NCBI GenBank assembly: GCA_020847395.1 | Contig: JADLCD010000138.1 | Span: 62,001 to 126,000 of the forward strand | DNA: 64,000 nt | Direction: 5' to 3' | Source: Chitinophagaceae bacterium | GTDB taxonomy: Bacteria > Bacteroidota > Bacteroidia > Chitinophagales > Chitinophagaceae | Translations under genes and position numbers: made by a program | Notes under the pieces: model-generated | Databases searched by the model: none | What the model was told of the DNA's origin: nothing | What the model saw: only the letters and a program-made list of their open reading frames with translations | Part shown: in pieces, positions 35,425 to 44,276 of the stretch | Position numbering within the stretch: the first letter of the stretch is position 1 | Layout of the letters: each line of letters opens with the position of its first letter

Positions 35425-35443
35425 GTCCCGCCCCGGGCGGGAC
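35425..35443 (+). promoter_or_regulatory. GC-rich hairpin in the rplK leader
   Basis: GTCCCGCC (35425-35432) pairs perfectly with GGCGGGAC (35436-35443) around a 3-nt loop. It stands out in an AT-rich leader and ends 24 bp before the rplK start. It may be a site of feedback control or an inserted REP-like element; no T run follows. Confidence 0.6.
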
Positions 35444-35467
35444 GCTATCACCAAAAACGTATAAAAC

Positions 35468-35911
35468 ATGGCAAAAGAAATCAGTGGCTTTGTAAAGCTA
35501 CAGGTAAAAGGCGGCCAGGCAAACCCTGCGCCACCGGTTGGTCCTGCATTGGGTTCCAAAGGTGTGAACATCATGGAATTCTGCAAACAGTTTAATGCTC
35601 GTACGCAGGACAAAATGGGAAAAGTACTTCCCGTATTGATCACCGTTTATTCCGACAAATCTTTCGAGTTTGTAATCAAAACTCCCCCCGCAGCAGTTCA
35701 GTTATTGGAAGCCGCAAAAGTGCAGAGTGGTTCTAAAGAACCTAACCGCAACAAAGTGGGTAAAGTAAATTGGACACAGGTAGAAGCTATCGCTAAAGAT
35801 AAGATGCTTGACCTTAACTGCTTTACTATTGAAAGCGCAATGCGCATGGTTGCAGGTACAGCACGCAGCATGGGCCTTACTGTTGATGGTAAAGCTCCAT
35901 GGGAAAACTAA
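35468..35911 (+). CDS. rplK: 50S ribosomal protein L11
   Basis: The 147-residue protein matches L11 throughout: '[28 protein letters not shown]' in the N-terminal domain and '[24 protein letters not shown]' in the rRNA-binding C-terminal domain (here with DLNC). It belongs to the GTPase-associated centre of the large subunit. It is the first gene of the rplK-rplA-rplJ-rplL cluster. Confidence 0.97.
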   Translation: MAKEISGFVKLQVKGGQANPAPPVGPALGSKGVNIMEFCKQFNARTQDKMGKVLPVLITVYSDKSFEFVIKTPPAAVQLLEAAKVQSGSKEPNRNKVGKVNWTQVEAIAKDKMLDLNCFTIESAMRMVAGTARSMGLTVDGKAPWEN

Positions 35912-35937
35912 GTCTTCACTTCCAAAATTGAATGAAA

Positions 35938-36630
35938 ATGGCGATCACTAAAAAAAGAAAAGCTGCAGAAGCTAAAATCGATAAAAAGAAAACGTATTCG
36001 CTGAAGGAAGCCTCTTCCCTGGTTAAGGAAGTGAATACAGCAAAATTTGACAGTTCTGTTGATATCCACCTGCGTTTGGGTGTTGATCCTAAAAAAGCAG
36101 ACCAGGCTATCCGCGGCACAGTAACATTACCGCACGGTACCGGTAAAACAAAAAGAGTATTGGTGCTTTGCACACCTGATAAAGAAGAAGCTGCAAAAGC
36201 AGCCGGCGCTGACTATGTAGGTTTGGATGAGTTTGTAACAAAAATTGAAGGCGGCTGGGTTGATATTGACGTAATTGTTGCAACACCTGCTGTAATGCCT
36301 AAAATAGGTAAGCTGGGTAAAATATTGGGTCCCCGTAACCTGATGCCAAATCCTAAAACCGGTACAGTAACTAATGATGTAGCGGCCGCAGTAAACGAAG
36401 TAAAAGGTGGTAAAATAGCATTTAAGGTTGATAAAGCAGGCATCATTCACGCCTCAGTAGGTCGTGTAAGTTTTTCACCTGAAAAAATTGCTGAAAACAG
36501 CCAGGAATTTATCAACGCTATCATTAAAGCAAAACCTTCTACCGCTAAGGGAACTTACCTTAAAAGCGCGTTCATGGCCAGCACAATGAGCCCTGGTATT
36601 GCTATCGACACAAAATCATTAATGAACTAA
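35938..36630 (+). CDS. rplA: 50S ribosomal protein L1
   Basis: The 230-residue protein matches L1: '[23 protein letters not shown]' near residues 36-58, '[20 protein letters not shown]' near 122-141 and '[18 protein letters not shown]' near 155. L1 forms the mobile stalk next to the E site and often represses its own operon. An ATG two codons earlier (35932) is equally possible; I prefer 35938 because L1 usually opens Met-Ala. It follows rplK by 26 bp. Confidence 0.95.
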   Translation: MAITKKRKAAEAKIDKKKTYSLKEASSLVKEVNTAKFDSSVDIHLRLGVDPKKADQAIRGTVTLPHGTGKTKRVLVLCTPDKEEAAKAAGADYVGLDEFVTKIEGGWVDIDVIVATPAVMPKIGKLGKILGPRNLMPNPKTGTVTNDVAAAVNEVKGGKIAFKVDKAGIIHASVGRVSFSPEKIAENSQEFINAIIKAKPSTAKGTYLKSAFMASTMSPGIAIDTKSLMN

Positions 36631-36657
36631 TGCTTTAAAGCATAAAAATCTTTTTGT

Positions 36658-37185
36658 ATGACCAAACAGGAAAAAAACGAAGTGATTGAATTGCTGAAAG
36701 GCAAGTTCTCTCAATACAATAATTTTTACGTTACCGATACTGAATCTCTTACAGTAGAGCAGGTTGGTAAATTGCGCCGCGCATGTTTCAACAAAAATGT
36801 TGAAATGAAAGTGGCAAAAAATACTTTAATTAAGAAAGCGCTTGAATCAATTGACAGCACAAGATATACTGGTTTATACGAGTCGCTGAACAATGTAACC
36901 GCTTTGTTATTTTCTGAAAATCCAAAAGAGCCGGCTTTAATACTGAGCACATTCCGTAAAGAAACCAACGGACAAAAGCCTGAATTAAAAGCAGCCTTTA
37001 TTGACGGTGATGTATTTGCAGGCGATGACCAGCTCAAAGCACTTACTACCCTTAAGAGCAAAAACGATCTTATTGGTGAAATCATTGGCTTATTACAATC
37101 ACCTGCTAAAAACGTTATCAGCGCATTAAACGCCGGTAACAAATTAGCAGGATTGATAAAAGCACTGGAAGACAGAGCACAATAA
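36658..37185 (+). CDS. rplJ: 50S ribosomal protein L10
   Basis: The 175-residue protein matches L10: 'YVTDTESLTVEQVGKLRR' near residues 24-41, 'VEMKVAKNTLIKKAL' near 49-63 and a C-terminal helix ending 'AGLIKALEDRAQ' that carries the L12 dimers. The 3' end of this gene is duplicated in decayed form about 145 bp downstream. rplL follows after an unusually long gap of 304 bp. Confidence 0.96.
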   Translation: MTKQEKNEVIELLKGKFSQYNNFYVTDTESLTVEQVGKLRRACFNKNVEMKVAKNTLIKKALESIDSTRYTGLYESLNNVTALLFSENPKEPALILSTFRKETNGQKPELKAAFIDGDVFAGDDQLKALTTLKSKNDLIGEIIGLLQSPAKNVISALNAGNKLAGLIKALEDRAQ

Positions 37186-37275
37186 TAATGTGGCAATTTG
37201 AAAATATGGCAATTTGAAAATGCAAAAACCATTCTCAAATTTTCAAGTTGATTCATTGTTAATACAAATGTTTTA

Positions 37276-37354
37276 AACGCTGGCAACAAACCTTGCAGAA
37301 TCATTAAGCGCATTGCAAGATAGAGTACAATAATAATGTGGCAATTTGAAAACA
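37276..37354 (+). pseudogene. Decayed duplicate of the 3' end of rplJ
   Basis: This segment aligns with 37131-37209. If one extra C is ignored it reads NAGNKLAESLSALQDRVQ and stop, against NAGNKLAGLIKALEDRAQ in rplJ. Both copies continue into the same 20-odd bases (TAATAATGTGGCAATTTG and on). The shared segment therefore covers coding end and downstream flank. The rest of 37186-37489 is AT rich with TTTGAAAA/TTTTCAAA inverted repeats. Confidence 0.75.
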
Positions 37355-37489
37355 AGCTGTTTCATTTTCAAATTTTCAAATTGATCCATTTTCAAATTAC
37401 TTATCCCAGCCTGAGGGATAACATACAACCAAATTTTTTTAATAACTCCGCCGGAGCACAGGCAATGAAGGCGGTAAAAATTTGAAACA

Positions 37490-37867
37490 ATGGCAGATTT
37501 AAAAGCATTCGCAGAACAGTTAGTAAATCTTACTGTAAAAGAAGTAAACGAATTAGCAACTATTTTGAAAGATGAGTACGGCATTGAGCCTGCAGCTGCT
37601 GCGGTAGCTGTAGCAGGACCTGCTGCCGGCGGTGGCGCTCCTGCTGCTGAAGAAAAAACTGCTTTCAACGTAGTATTGAAAGCAGCCGGCGCTAACAAAC
37701 TTGGCGTGGTTAAAGTGGTTAAAGATCTTACAGGTCTTGGCTTAAAAGAAGCTAAAGATTTAGTAGATGGCGCACCAAAACCAGTTAAGGAAGGTGTTGC
37801 AAAAGCTGAAGCTGAGGACATTGCAGCTAAATTAAAAGAAGCTGGCGCAGAAGTAGAAATCGCTTAA
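37490..37867 (+). CDS. rplL: 50S ribosomal protein L7/L12
   Basis: The 125-residue protein has the dimerising N-terminal helices ('[20 protein letters not shown]'), an Ala/Gly-rich hinge (about residues 36-56), and the factor-binding C-terminal domain with '[22 protein letters not shown]'. It forms the L12 stalk. A terminator follows, and rpoB is not next to it. Confidence 0.97.
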   Translation: MADLKAFAEQLVNLTVKEVNELATILKDEYGIEPAAAAVAVAGPAAGGGAPAAEEKTAFNVVLKAAGANKLGVVKVVKDLTGLGLKEAKDLVDGAPKPVKEGVAKAEAEDIAAKLKEAGAEVEIA

Positions 37868-37890
37868 TTCGGTTTTGAAAATATAAAGAG

Positions 37891-37921
37891 AGCCATCCCG
37901 ATATGTGGGTGGCTTTTTTTA
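37891..37921 (+). terminator. Terminator of the rplKAJL operon
   Basis: AGCCATCC (37891-37898) pairs with GGGTGGCT (37907-37914) with one G-T pair and is followed by TTTTTTTATT. Confidence 0.88.
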
Positions 37922-37973
37922 TTGCAGTAATCAGCAGTTATAATTACTTTCATTGCTGATTTTACCAACACTT

Positions 37974-39449
37974 ATGCATTCAAAAAAAGCGATTATTATA
38001 GGGAGTGGCGTTGCAGGATTAGCTGTGGCAATAAGACTATCTGTGCAGGGCTATACAGTAACCGTTTATGAAAAGAATGCTGAGCCGGGCGGCAAACTTT
38101 CCATATACAAAAAAGATGGATACAGTTTTGATACCGGACCCTCGCTTTTTACTGACCCTGATGAATTAAAAGACTTATTTGATTTTGCAGGAGAAGATAT
38201 TGAAGCATATATCAGTTATCGCCAGTTAGCATCCAGTTGCAAATATTTTTTTGTAAACGGCAAAACATTTAATACCTGGATAGATAAAGAAAAGCTGGCG
38301 CAGGAGTCTGCAGAAAAGATTGGTGAGCCCGCGCAAAACATTTTGCAATACCTGCAAAAATCAGCGCAGTTATACGAAAATATAGGAACCGTTTTTCTTA
38401 ATAATTCCTTGCAAAAAAAATCCACCTGGAAAAAGAAAGCATTTATCAAGGCATTTACTTCTGTTCGTCCCGGGTTATTGTTTTCAACACTTAATCAGTA
38501 TCACGAATCAGCTTTCACAACAGGAGAAGCTATCCAGGTATTTAACCGTTTTGCTACCTACAATGGTTCCAACCCGTATATGTGCCCTTCCATGCTTAGT
38601 ATCATTCCACATGTTGAATTAAATAAAGGCGCATTCTATCCCAAAGGTGGAATGATAAGCATAACTGATGCGCTATATAAGCTTGCCATTAAAAAAGGAG
38701 TTCAGTTTGTTTTTAGCGCACCCGTTCAGCGTATTATTTGCGTAAACAACAATGCAAAAGGTATTGTGCTTAACAACAAAAATATATTTTCACATATAGT
38801 AATCAGCAATGTGGATACCTGGTTTACTTACAAAAACCTTTTGCTTGATAACCGCAAAGCGCAGCACATTGAAAAAAAAGAAAAGAGTAGTAGCGCCATT
38901 GTTTTTTTATGGGGTATAAAAAAACAGTTTCCACAAATGCATTTGCATAATATTTTTTTCAGCGGAGATTATAAAGCAGAGTTTAAAACAATTTTTCAAT
39001 TAAAGTCTGTTTATAAAGATCCTACTATTTACGTGAACATCACTTCAAAGATGGAGGATGCTCATGCTCCGCACGGAAAAGAAAACTGGTTTGTAATGAT
39101 AAATGTTCCGGCAGATAGCGGGCAGGACTGGACAAAGATGGCGGCATTTTTAAAACAGCAGGTTTTAAAAAAACTACGCGGCATGCTGAAAGAAGATATT
39201 GAACCATTGATTGAAACAGAAAAAATTATTATGCCGCCTGAAATAGCGGCAAATACATCAGCAAAAAACGGGGCGTTATATGGTATAAGCTCCAATACAA
39301 AACGCAATGCTTTTTTGCGTCACCCCAATTTCAGCAAAGAAATAAACGGGCTATATTTTTGCGGGGGAACAGTTCACCCCGGCGGAGGCATTCCGTTATG
39401 TTTAAAAAGCGCGAAGATTGTGGGGGAGATGGTTAAAAGCGAAAATTGA
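37974..39449 (+). CDS. crtD: Carotenoid desaturase, CrtD-like (phytoene desaturase superfamily)
   Basis: This 491-residue FAD protein has the dinucleotide loop IIGSGVAGLAVAIR (near residues 6-19) and 'GGKLSIYKKDGYSFDTGPSLF' near 39-59. 'FNRFATYNGSNPY', 'ISNVDTWFTYKNLL' and the C-terminal 'YFCGGTVHPGGGIPLCLKSAKIV' resemble the CrtD 3,4-desaturases of Bacteroidota carotenoid clusters more than CrtI. No other carotenoid gene is present. I start at the ATG at 37974. Confidence 0.78.
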   Translation: MHSKKAIIIGSGVAGLAVAIRLSVQGYTVTVYEKNAEPGGKLSIYKKDGYSFDTGPSLFTDPDELKDLFDFAGEDIEAYISYRQLASSCKYFFVNGKTFNTWIDKEKLAQESAEKIGEPAQNILQYLQKSAQLYENIGTVFLNNSLQKKSTWKKKAFIKAFTSVRPGLLFSTLNQYHESAFTTGEAIQVFNRFATYNGSNPYMCPSMLSIIPHVELNKGAFYPKGGMISITDALYKLAIKKGVQFVFSAPVQRIICVNNNAKGIVLNNKNIFSHIVISNVDTWFTYKNLLLDNRKAQHIEKKEKSSSAIVFLWGIKKQFPQMHLHNIFFSGDYKAEFKTIFQLKSVYKDPTIYVNITSKMEDAHAPHGKENWFVMINVPADSGQDWTKMAAFLKQQVLKKLRGMLKEDIEPLIETEKIIMPPEIAANTSAKNGALYGISSNTKRNAFLRHPNFSKEINGLYFCGGTVHPGGGIPLCLKSAKIVGEMVKSEN

Positions 39450-39527
39450 TGAATTAAGTTTCTTTAATGCGAAAACCAATTAATTATTGTATAGCAACTT
39501 CCGAAGCTGTGATATCATCAATACAAC

Positions 39528-39564
39528 AAAAAAGTTTACCGAATTATTTCCGATAAACTTTTTT
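39528..39564. terminator. Bidirectional terminator between crtD and the LamG lipoprotein
   Basis: AAAAAAGTTTA (39528-39538) pairs with TAAACTTTTTT (39554-39564), with further pairs inside. It has A and T runs on both sides and serves two converging genes. Confidence 0.8.
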
Positions 39565-39610
39565 ATTTACACTATAGACAAAACACGCTGCCAATTCGGC
39601 GAATGTATCA

Positions 39611-41140
39611 TCATTTCTGATCTGCCACATAAATACCCCCTACTTCATCAACACTTAACGCTTTGGTATAAATCCGCACATCGTCTACAAACCCGGCAAG
39701 GTTTTTCCTTGTGTCATCGTTCGCGTTATAATGTCCTGTTCCATCTTCCCATATAGTAAATGGATAATCATTCTTGCTGTCCCATAACGGTCCTTTCAGG
39801 TTGTTAAGATCGAGTGGTGTTGCATATTCATATACAACTCCATCCAGATACATGTGCCAGCGCTTGGCGGCTTGATCAACTACAATAGTTACCATATGCC
39901 ATTTATTATCAGCCAATGCAGGTGCCTGAGGGGCTGTTTCATTTGCTCTCCAGTTAATACGGTTGCTTGCTCCTCCTGCATCGCCGGTAAGCTTCATCAA
40001 CCAGCCCCTGCCGGATGATCCGGGTCCGGTGTAAGTCTCGGCACCATCTGTCGCAAATATGAACCCGGGATTGCTACCGCTATCCCAGTCGGAATTACCA
40101 AACAATGAAGGGTCTGAGCCAATGCCTGCCAGTTTTGTCCAAAAACTAACACTGAAACTTTGTGTAAGACCGGGTCTTAATAAATCATGTTTAGGTAATA
40201 CGGCATATGAGCCTGCAACAAAAGATGCTACTCTACCCCGTTGTGGGTCTGTTACAAAACCAACTTTAGCAGTGGCTGTAGGGCCCTGCATGGCATCAAA
40301 CCTGTTGCCGCTCACATCATACAGATCATTATCCATTGGCAGGTAAACAAGCAAGCTGTTGCCGCTGCCGCTGGTAGTAGTGAAAGCCCAGGAAGCAGGT
40401 GTTAAAAAACCTTCGAATGCTTTACCATTAGCATCCACAATACTACCTGCATCTGCAAGCACATAATACGCTGTACCAAACTCAAGCGGCGTTCCCATTA
40501 AAACAGTTACCGTTTTACCGTCAATTGATACTGCATTTCCGCTAACAGGTATTTCAGCAACTTTTACATTTCCATCCGCTTTATATACACTTATATTACC
40601 GGCGCCTTTTTGTACATCAACAGCAAAAGTGAGCCCCAGTGTAAACAACGATGCATCTGTACTACCAGGCACAGGGCTCATAGCACTCAATGCCAATCCA
40701 CTGGCACCAACGGTTTTAAACGTCCAGGAAGCATCAGTTAATCCCATAAACTTATTGCCTAACAGGTCGGTAACCAATCCTGATGCAAGGGTTACAGTAT
40801 AATGTTCATCTGCCTCAAGGTCAACCGGCGGATTAATAGTTACTACCCGGTTGTCTTTACCTATTGTTACGGCATCAGACTCAACATTTATATGCAGGGT
40901 ATCAGACTCTCCCATTATCACTACTTCACCACTTCCCTTTTTCACATTCTCGCTAAAGGTTAAAATCAGGTCGCTGGTTACGGCAATGCCTTCTACCGCC
41001 GAAGCCGGGTTAAAGCTAACAATAACCGGATTAGCTGTATCAATGGTATGATCGAATTTTTCTTTGCACGATTCTACCAGCACAATACTCAACAGCATTG
41101 TTGATACCAGCAAAACAAATAACTTATTATTTTTTTTCAT
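39611..41140 (-). CDS. Surface lipoprotein with two Ig-like (Big_5) domains and a LamG domain
   Basis: The 509-residue lipoprotein (lipobox VESC, Cys25) has two SbsA/Big_5-type Ig domains (about residues 35-140 and 145-255; each ends in a 'SWTFKT' or 'SWAFTT' strand) and a C-terminal concanavalin-like LamG domain (about 265-505, with 'FSVSFWTKLAG', 'DNKWHMVTIVVDQ' and 'GFVDDVRIYTKALS'). It probably binds a glycan on the cell surface. It is the last gene of the large SusCD operon. Confidence 0.82.
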   Translation of the reverse strand: MKKNNKLFVLLVSTMLLSIVLVESCKEKFDHTIDTANPVIVSFNPASAVEGIAVTSDLILTFSENVKKGSGEVVIMGESDTLHINVESDAVTIGKDNRVVTINPPVDLEADEHYTVTLASGLVTDLLGNKFMGLTDASWTFKTVGASGLALSAMSPVPGSTDASLFTLGLTFAVDVQKGAGNISVYKADGNVKVAEIPVSGNAVSIDGKTVTVLMGTPLEFGTAYYVLADAGSIVDANGKAFEGFLTPASWAFTTTSGSGNSLLVYLPMDNDLYDVSGNRFDAMQGPTATAKVGFVTDPQRGRVASFVAGSYAVLPKHDLLRPGLTQSFSVSFWTKLAGIGSDPSLFGNSDWDSGSNPGFIFATDGAETYTGPGSSGRGWLMKLTGDAGGASNRINWRANETAPQAPALADNKWHMVTIVVDQAAKRWHMYLDGVVYEYATPLDLNNLKGPLWDSKNDYPFTIWEDGTGHYNANDDTRKNLAGFVDDVRIYTKALSVDEVGGIYVADQK

Positions 41141-41220
41141 CCGTATATTTTTTGATTTTTTTTGAATGTGGCCGTACGACCCGCATACTGCTGTTTTATT
41201 CGTTAAATGTTTATTTCAGA

Positions 41221-41694
41221 TTATTGACGGGTGAGCGTTATCTTAAAATCTCCTTTTCCTGTTTCCTGCGTATCAGTATTTTCCCATCCCATATAAAAAG
41301 ATAATGTAAGCGTAGAGCCTGTAACCTTTACACTAAATTCATCCAGTGGGTCAACGCCCACCACATTCACCAGGGCGCTATCCTGGGTGCCGGTAACAGT
41401 CCATGTGCCGGCACCGGCATTACCAAATACAATCGGGCAATCCTGCGCCAGAAATTTTGAGGGTTTACCCTCTGCATCAGTAGTAAATACCAGGCGCATG
41501 GCGCCAAATATTTGTGTAGGAACATTGCCGGGCGTAACCATATTACTGGGGCTGGCCCATGTGCCGGCTATCCTGCCGGATACCAGTTGCTCCGGGCTCA
41601 ACACCTCATGTTTTAATTTGTCCTTTGTGCAGGAAACAAACCCTGCAACAGCAGCAACAAACAGTACTAAAAGAATTTTTTTGTTCAATCTCAT
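41221..41694 (-). CDS. Lipocalin-like lipoprotein, unknown function
   Basis: Starting at 41694 gives 157 residues with a lipoprotein signal (lipobox FVSC). The mature part has 'GRIAGTWASPSNMVTPGNV' then short beta strands ending 'GDFKITLTRQ', suggesting a small beta-barrel. I do not recognise a named family. I prefer 41694 to 41700 because the bases before it (AATATGGAT) align with those before neighbouring starts. Confidence 0.6.
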   Translation of the reverse strand: MRLNKKILLVLFVAAVAGFVSCTKDKLKHEVLSPEQLVSGRIAGTWASPSNMVTPGNVPTQIFGAMRLVFTTDAEGKPSKFLAQDCPIVFGNAGAGTWTVTGTQDSALVNVVGVDPLDEFSVKVTGSTLTLSFYMGWENTDTQETGKGDFKITLTRQ

Positions 41695-41705
41695 ATCCAT
41701 ATTTT

Positions 41706-43340
41706 TTATCTGGGCACTTTAAATAAACGGTAAGGCACATTTGATTTCAGCAAGTTTCCTTCGAGTCCCCAACTGGCATCCGCACGGATTCCAAAGTGGC
41801 TCAATATATTTACGGCAACATCTGTTAAACCCATTCCATAGTAGGGGTGGCGCTCGGTAGCAGAGCCAACCAACTCTCCATTATGACCTTTGCCGCTGTA
41901 ATCAGTAATAACAGTTCCTCTCACTTCATCTAACTTTAAATACAGGTTAAGAGAAGCTTTATTAGGATGATTGCTGTTTTCGATATTGCGGAGATACATG
42001 TAATTTTTAATGGTAGCGGCAGAGAGTACATCTGTAAATATTCTTACTTCATTTAAAGAACCAGCCCAATTAGGCGCGCCGCCACTATATGTTTGCGTAC
42101 CATCCTGGGCAAGGCACAAATAATCATAGGGAGAAGCCATATTGTCTGAATCTTTATACGTTAGTGCAGATTCATTTACTTTCTCTCCGTCCTGGTATAT
42201 AGTGCAGAGTTTTGTTTTATCAAATACAACAGCAATATGGTGCCAGTTGCCATCTTCCAATGCTTTAGATGAACCAATATCGTAGCGTTGGGTTGCCTGG
42301 TTGGCAATATTTATTTTCCAGGTAGAGCCGCTTCTGCAAATGGTAAATCCCGGATAACCGCCCGAATCCCAATTTTTATCCCCTATAATGGAAGGGTCGC
42401 TGGAATTGGCATTTGCTTTTGCCCAAAATTCAATAGTAAATTTATTCATGCCCTGCAACGGGGTACCTTTGATGGGAATACGAACATAGGTTTTATCGCC
42501 TGAGGCAGCCTTATTAAATGTGAGTACATTGTCCGAATTTTCGCGGGGAGATAATGACGTGCCTATCATTTCTTTTTTATCCATTGAAGCGCCTGACAAT
42601 ATAATAGGTACATTAATTTCTTCGGTTGTGCTGCTTTGCGGCACGCCTGATTCAGTACCTCCACGCGTAGAAGCAAGGAAAATATTCCAGTCTTCGTTAG
42701 CATAAGTACTGCGTGATTCAATAGCAGCGTGCAACCCTGCCACGTATTCATCAATCTTCTGGATAGACAGTACATACCTCGCCTGGCGCAATTGAAAGCC
42801 CACTTCTTCACCTACATCTGCCGGGCTGCTGAATTGTACGAACACCGCACCCATATCTGCCTGCTTCAGTAATTCCACTGATTTGTTATACACATCATCA
42901 TCTGTGGCAAATTGAAACTTCTGGTCTGCAGCGCTGTTAAGCAAAGTATTTACTTCAGGCGTGCGCACAACAGAAGCTACCACCAAAGAACCAAGTGCGG
43001 TTTTCATGCGGTTAACCACCGAAGGATATTGTGCGAAATTGTTTCCGGAAAAAGATTTATTAATCGTAACACCATGTTTATCGGACGAAACGCCGGTAAG
43101 CATAGTTGACCAGCCGGAACTGGTATAAGCCGGAACACCGCCATAACTACTCATACTATACGAAGCGTTAGCCTTTATTGCACCAATACCCGGTGTAGCT
43201 GCATAATCAATGGCAGTATTAATAATACCATCTACACCAATCACCAGTATTTTTTTGGTTTTTGTTTGCGCAATAGCCAAACTACTTTCTATTAGCAAAA
43301 CAGCCAGTACCAGGCAACCATATTTAAACAAGTGTTTCAT
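41706..43340 (-). CDS. Alkaline phosphatase/phosphodiesterase-fold protein with LamG domain; metal site degraded
   Basis: This 544-residue exported protein has a signal peptide (to about residue 24), an alkaline phosphatase/nucleotide pyrophosphatase-fold domain (about 28-255) and a LamG domain (about 265-475), then a tail resembling the end of the fold (SHFGI). The first metal Asp37 (VIGVDG) and the nucleophile Thr73 (YTSSGWSTMLTG) are kept. The later ligands are not: the His of the DxxGH motif is Glu178, the Asp-His pair of the DHG motif is Thr225-Arg226, and the following His motif reads GVP (232-234). It lies in the nine-gene SusCD operon and may be a binding protein. Confidence 0.72.
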   Translation of the reverse strand: MKHLFKYGCLVLAVLLIESSLAIAQTKTKKILVIGVDGIINTAIDYAATPGIGAIKANASYSMSSYGGVPAYTSSGWSTMLTGVSSDKHGVTINKSFSGNNFAQYPSVVNRMKTALGSLVVASVVRTPEVNTLLNSAADQKFQFATDDDVYNKSVELLKQADMGAVFVQFSSPADVGEEVGFQLRQARYVLSIQKIDEYVAGLHAAIESRSTYANEDWNIFLASTRGGTESGVPQSSTTEEINVPIILSGASMDKKEMIGTSLSPRENSDNVLTFNKAASGDKTYVRIPIKGTPLQGMNKFTIEFWAKANANSSDPSIIGDKNWDSGGYPGFTICRSGSTWKINIANQATQRYDIGSSKALEDGNWHHIAVVFDKTKLCTIYQDGEKVNESALTYKDSDNMASPYDYLCLAQDGTQTYSGGAPNWAGSLNEVRIFTDVLSAATIKNYMYLRNIENSNHPNKASLNLYLKLDEVRGTVITDYSGKGHNGELVGSATERHPYYGMGLTDVAVNILSHFGIRADASWGLEGNLLKSNVPYRLFKVPR

Positions 43341-43420
43341 TCGCATATCTTTTTAATGCGCCGCTACGCGGCTAATGTTTTCTGAATAACAACTATAAGC
43401 TTACACCCTCCACCTTACAC

Positions 43421-44269
43421 CTACTTATACAACCTAACCACATAACTGCCCGGAATACCAATTACAAAGTTGAAATTGTACGCCTCGTAGCTTACCTGTT
43501 CTACGCCACCAACATCTGTAACCATCTTCCAGGTAGCATAGGTATCCGCTTCTTTTACAGGGAATTTTACGCTCCATATCTCTCCGTCATCAGTATCATT
43601 CACAAAAGTACCTTTGAATCCTGCTGCGCGGTCTTTCGTAAAATCTATATACTCCCCTGAAAGCGGCTGACCATTGAGGTATGCCACAAAACGAATTTCA
43701 TTTGGCGAATCGCCTACGCGTTCTATTTCCGGCGCCTGTGCCATGCCAGATGACCAGGATATTACATCAAACTCTTTAAACTCCACCACAAGCGCATCTG
43801 TAAGCAGCTTGGCACCTGACTGATTGGACACCTGTATATCAAAATGATATTCTCCTGCGGGAATTTTGTTTCCTTCCTGTATTTCCAACACACCTGTATA
43901 AAGATTGATGGCTACCGCAGGCACCATTACCGTATCTGATTTCAGCGCCAGCTCTGCCGCGCTTTCATTGCCGGTAATTTCTTCTTTATAACGTATCACA
44001 GGAATGTCTTCTTTCAGGGCGCCTACATCTTTACCACCTGGCTCCCTTATTTCCATAATTTCAAACTTTAGGGGTAGTGTGGAGGTAGACGCCTGGAAAT
44101 CTCCAATGTTCAACTGCAACCCGGAAATAGCATATTGCTTCCTGTTTTTGTAGTTAATGTCAGGAGCGATGCTGCCCTCCTGCGGAATTTTGGTGCAGGC
44201 ACCTGCCAACAGTATGGTAAACCCAAACACTGCGGTCAAAAATTGAAATATCTTGTTGCTGTGTGTCAT
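43421..44269 (-). CDS. DUF5007-like lipoprotein
   Basis: Starting at the ATG at 44269 gives 282 residues with a lipoprotein signal (lipobox LAGAC). The mature region has the pattern I associate with DUF5007: 'ISGLQLNIGDFQASTSTLPLKFEI' near residues 45-68, a long beta-rich middle, and 'SYEAYNFNFVIGIPGSYVVRLYK' at the end. The family occurs in SusCD loci and its function is unknown. The start is 7 bp after the fasciclin gene stop. Confidence 0.65.
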   Translation of the reverse strand: MTHSNKIFQFLTAVFGFTILLAGACTKIPQEGSIAPDINYKNRKQYAISGLQLNIGDFQASTSTLPLKFEIMEIREPGGKDVGALKEDIPVIRYKEEITGNESAAELALKSDTVMVPAVAINLYTGVLEIQEGNKIPAGEYHFDIQVSNQSGAKLLTDALVVEFKEFDVISWSSGMAQAPEIERVGDSPNEIRFVAYLNGQPLSGEYIDFTKDRAAGFKGTFVNDTDDGEIWSVKFPVKEADTYATWKMVTDVGGVEQVSYEAYNFNFVIGIPGSYVVRLYK

Positions 44270-44276
44270 CTCTTTC

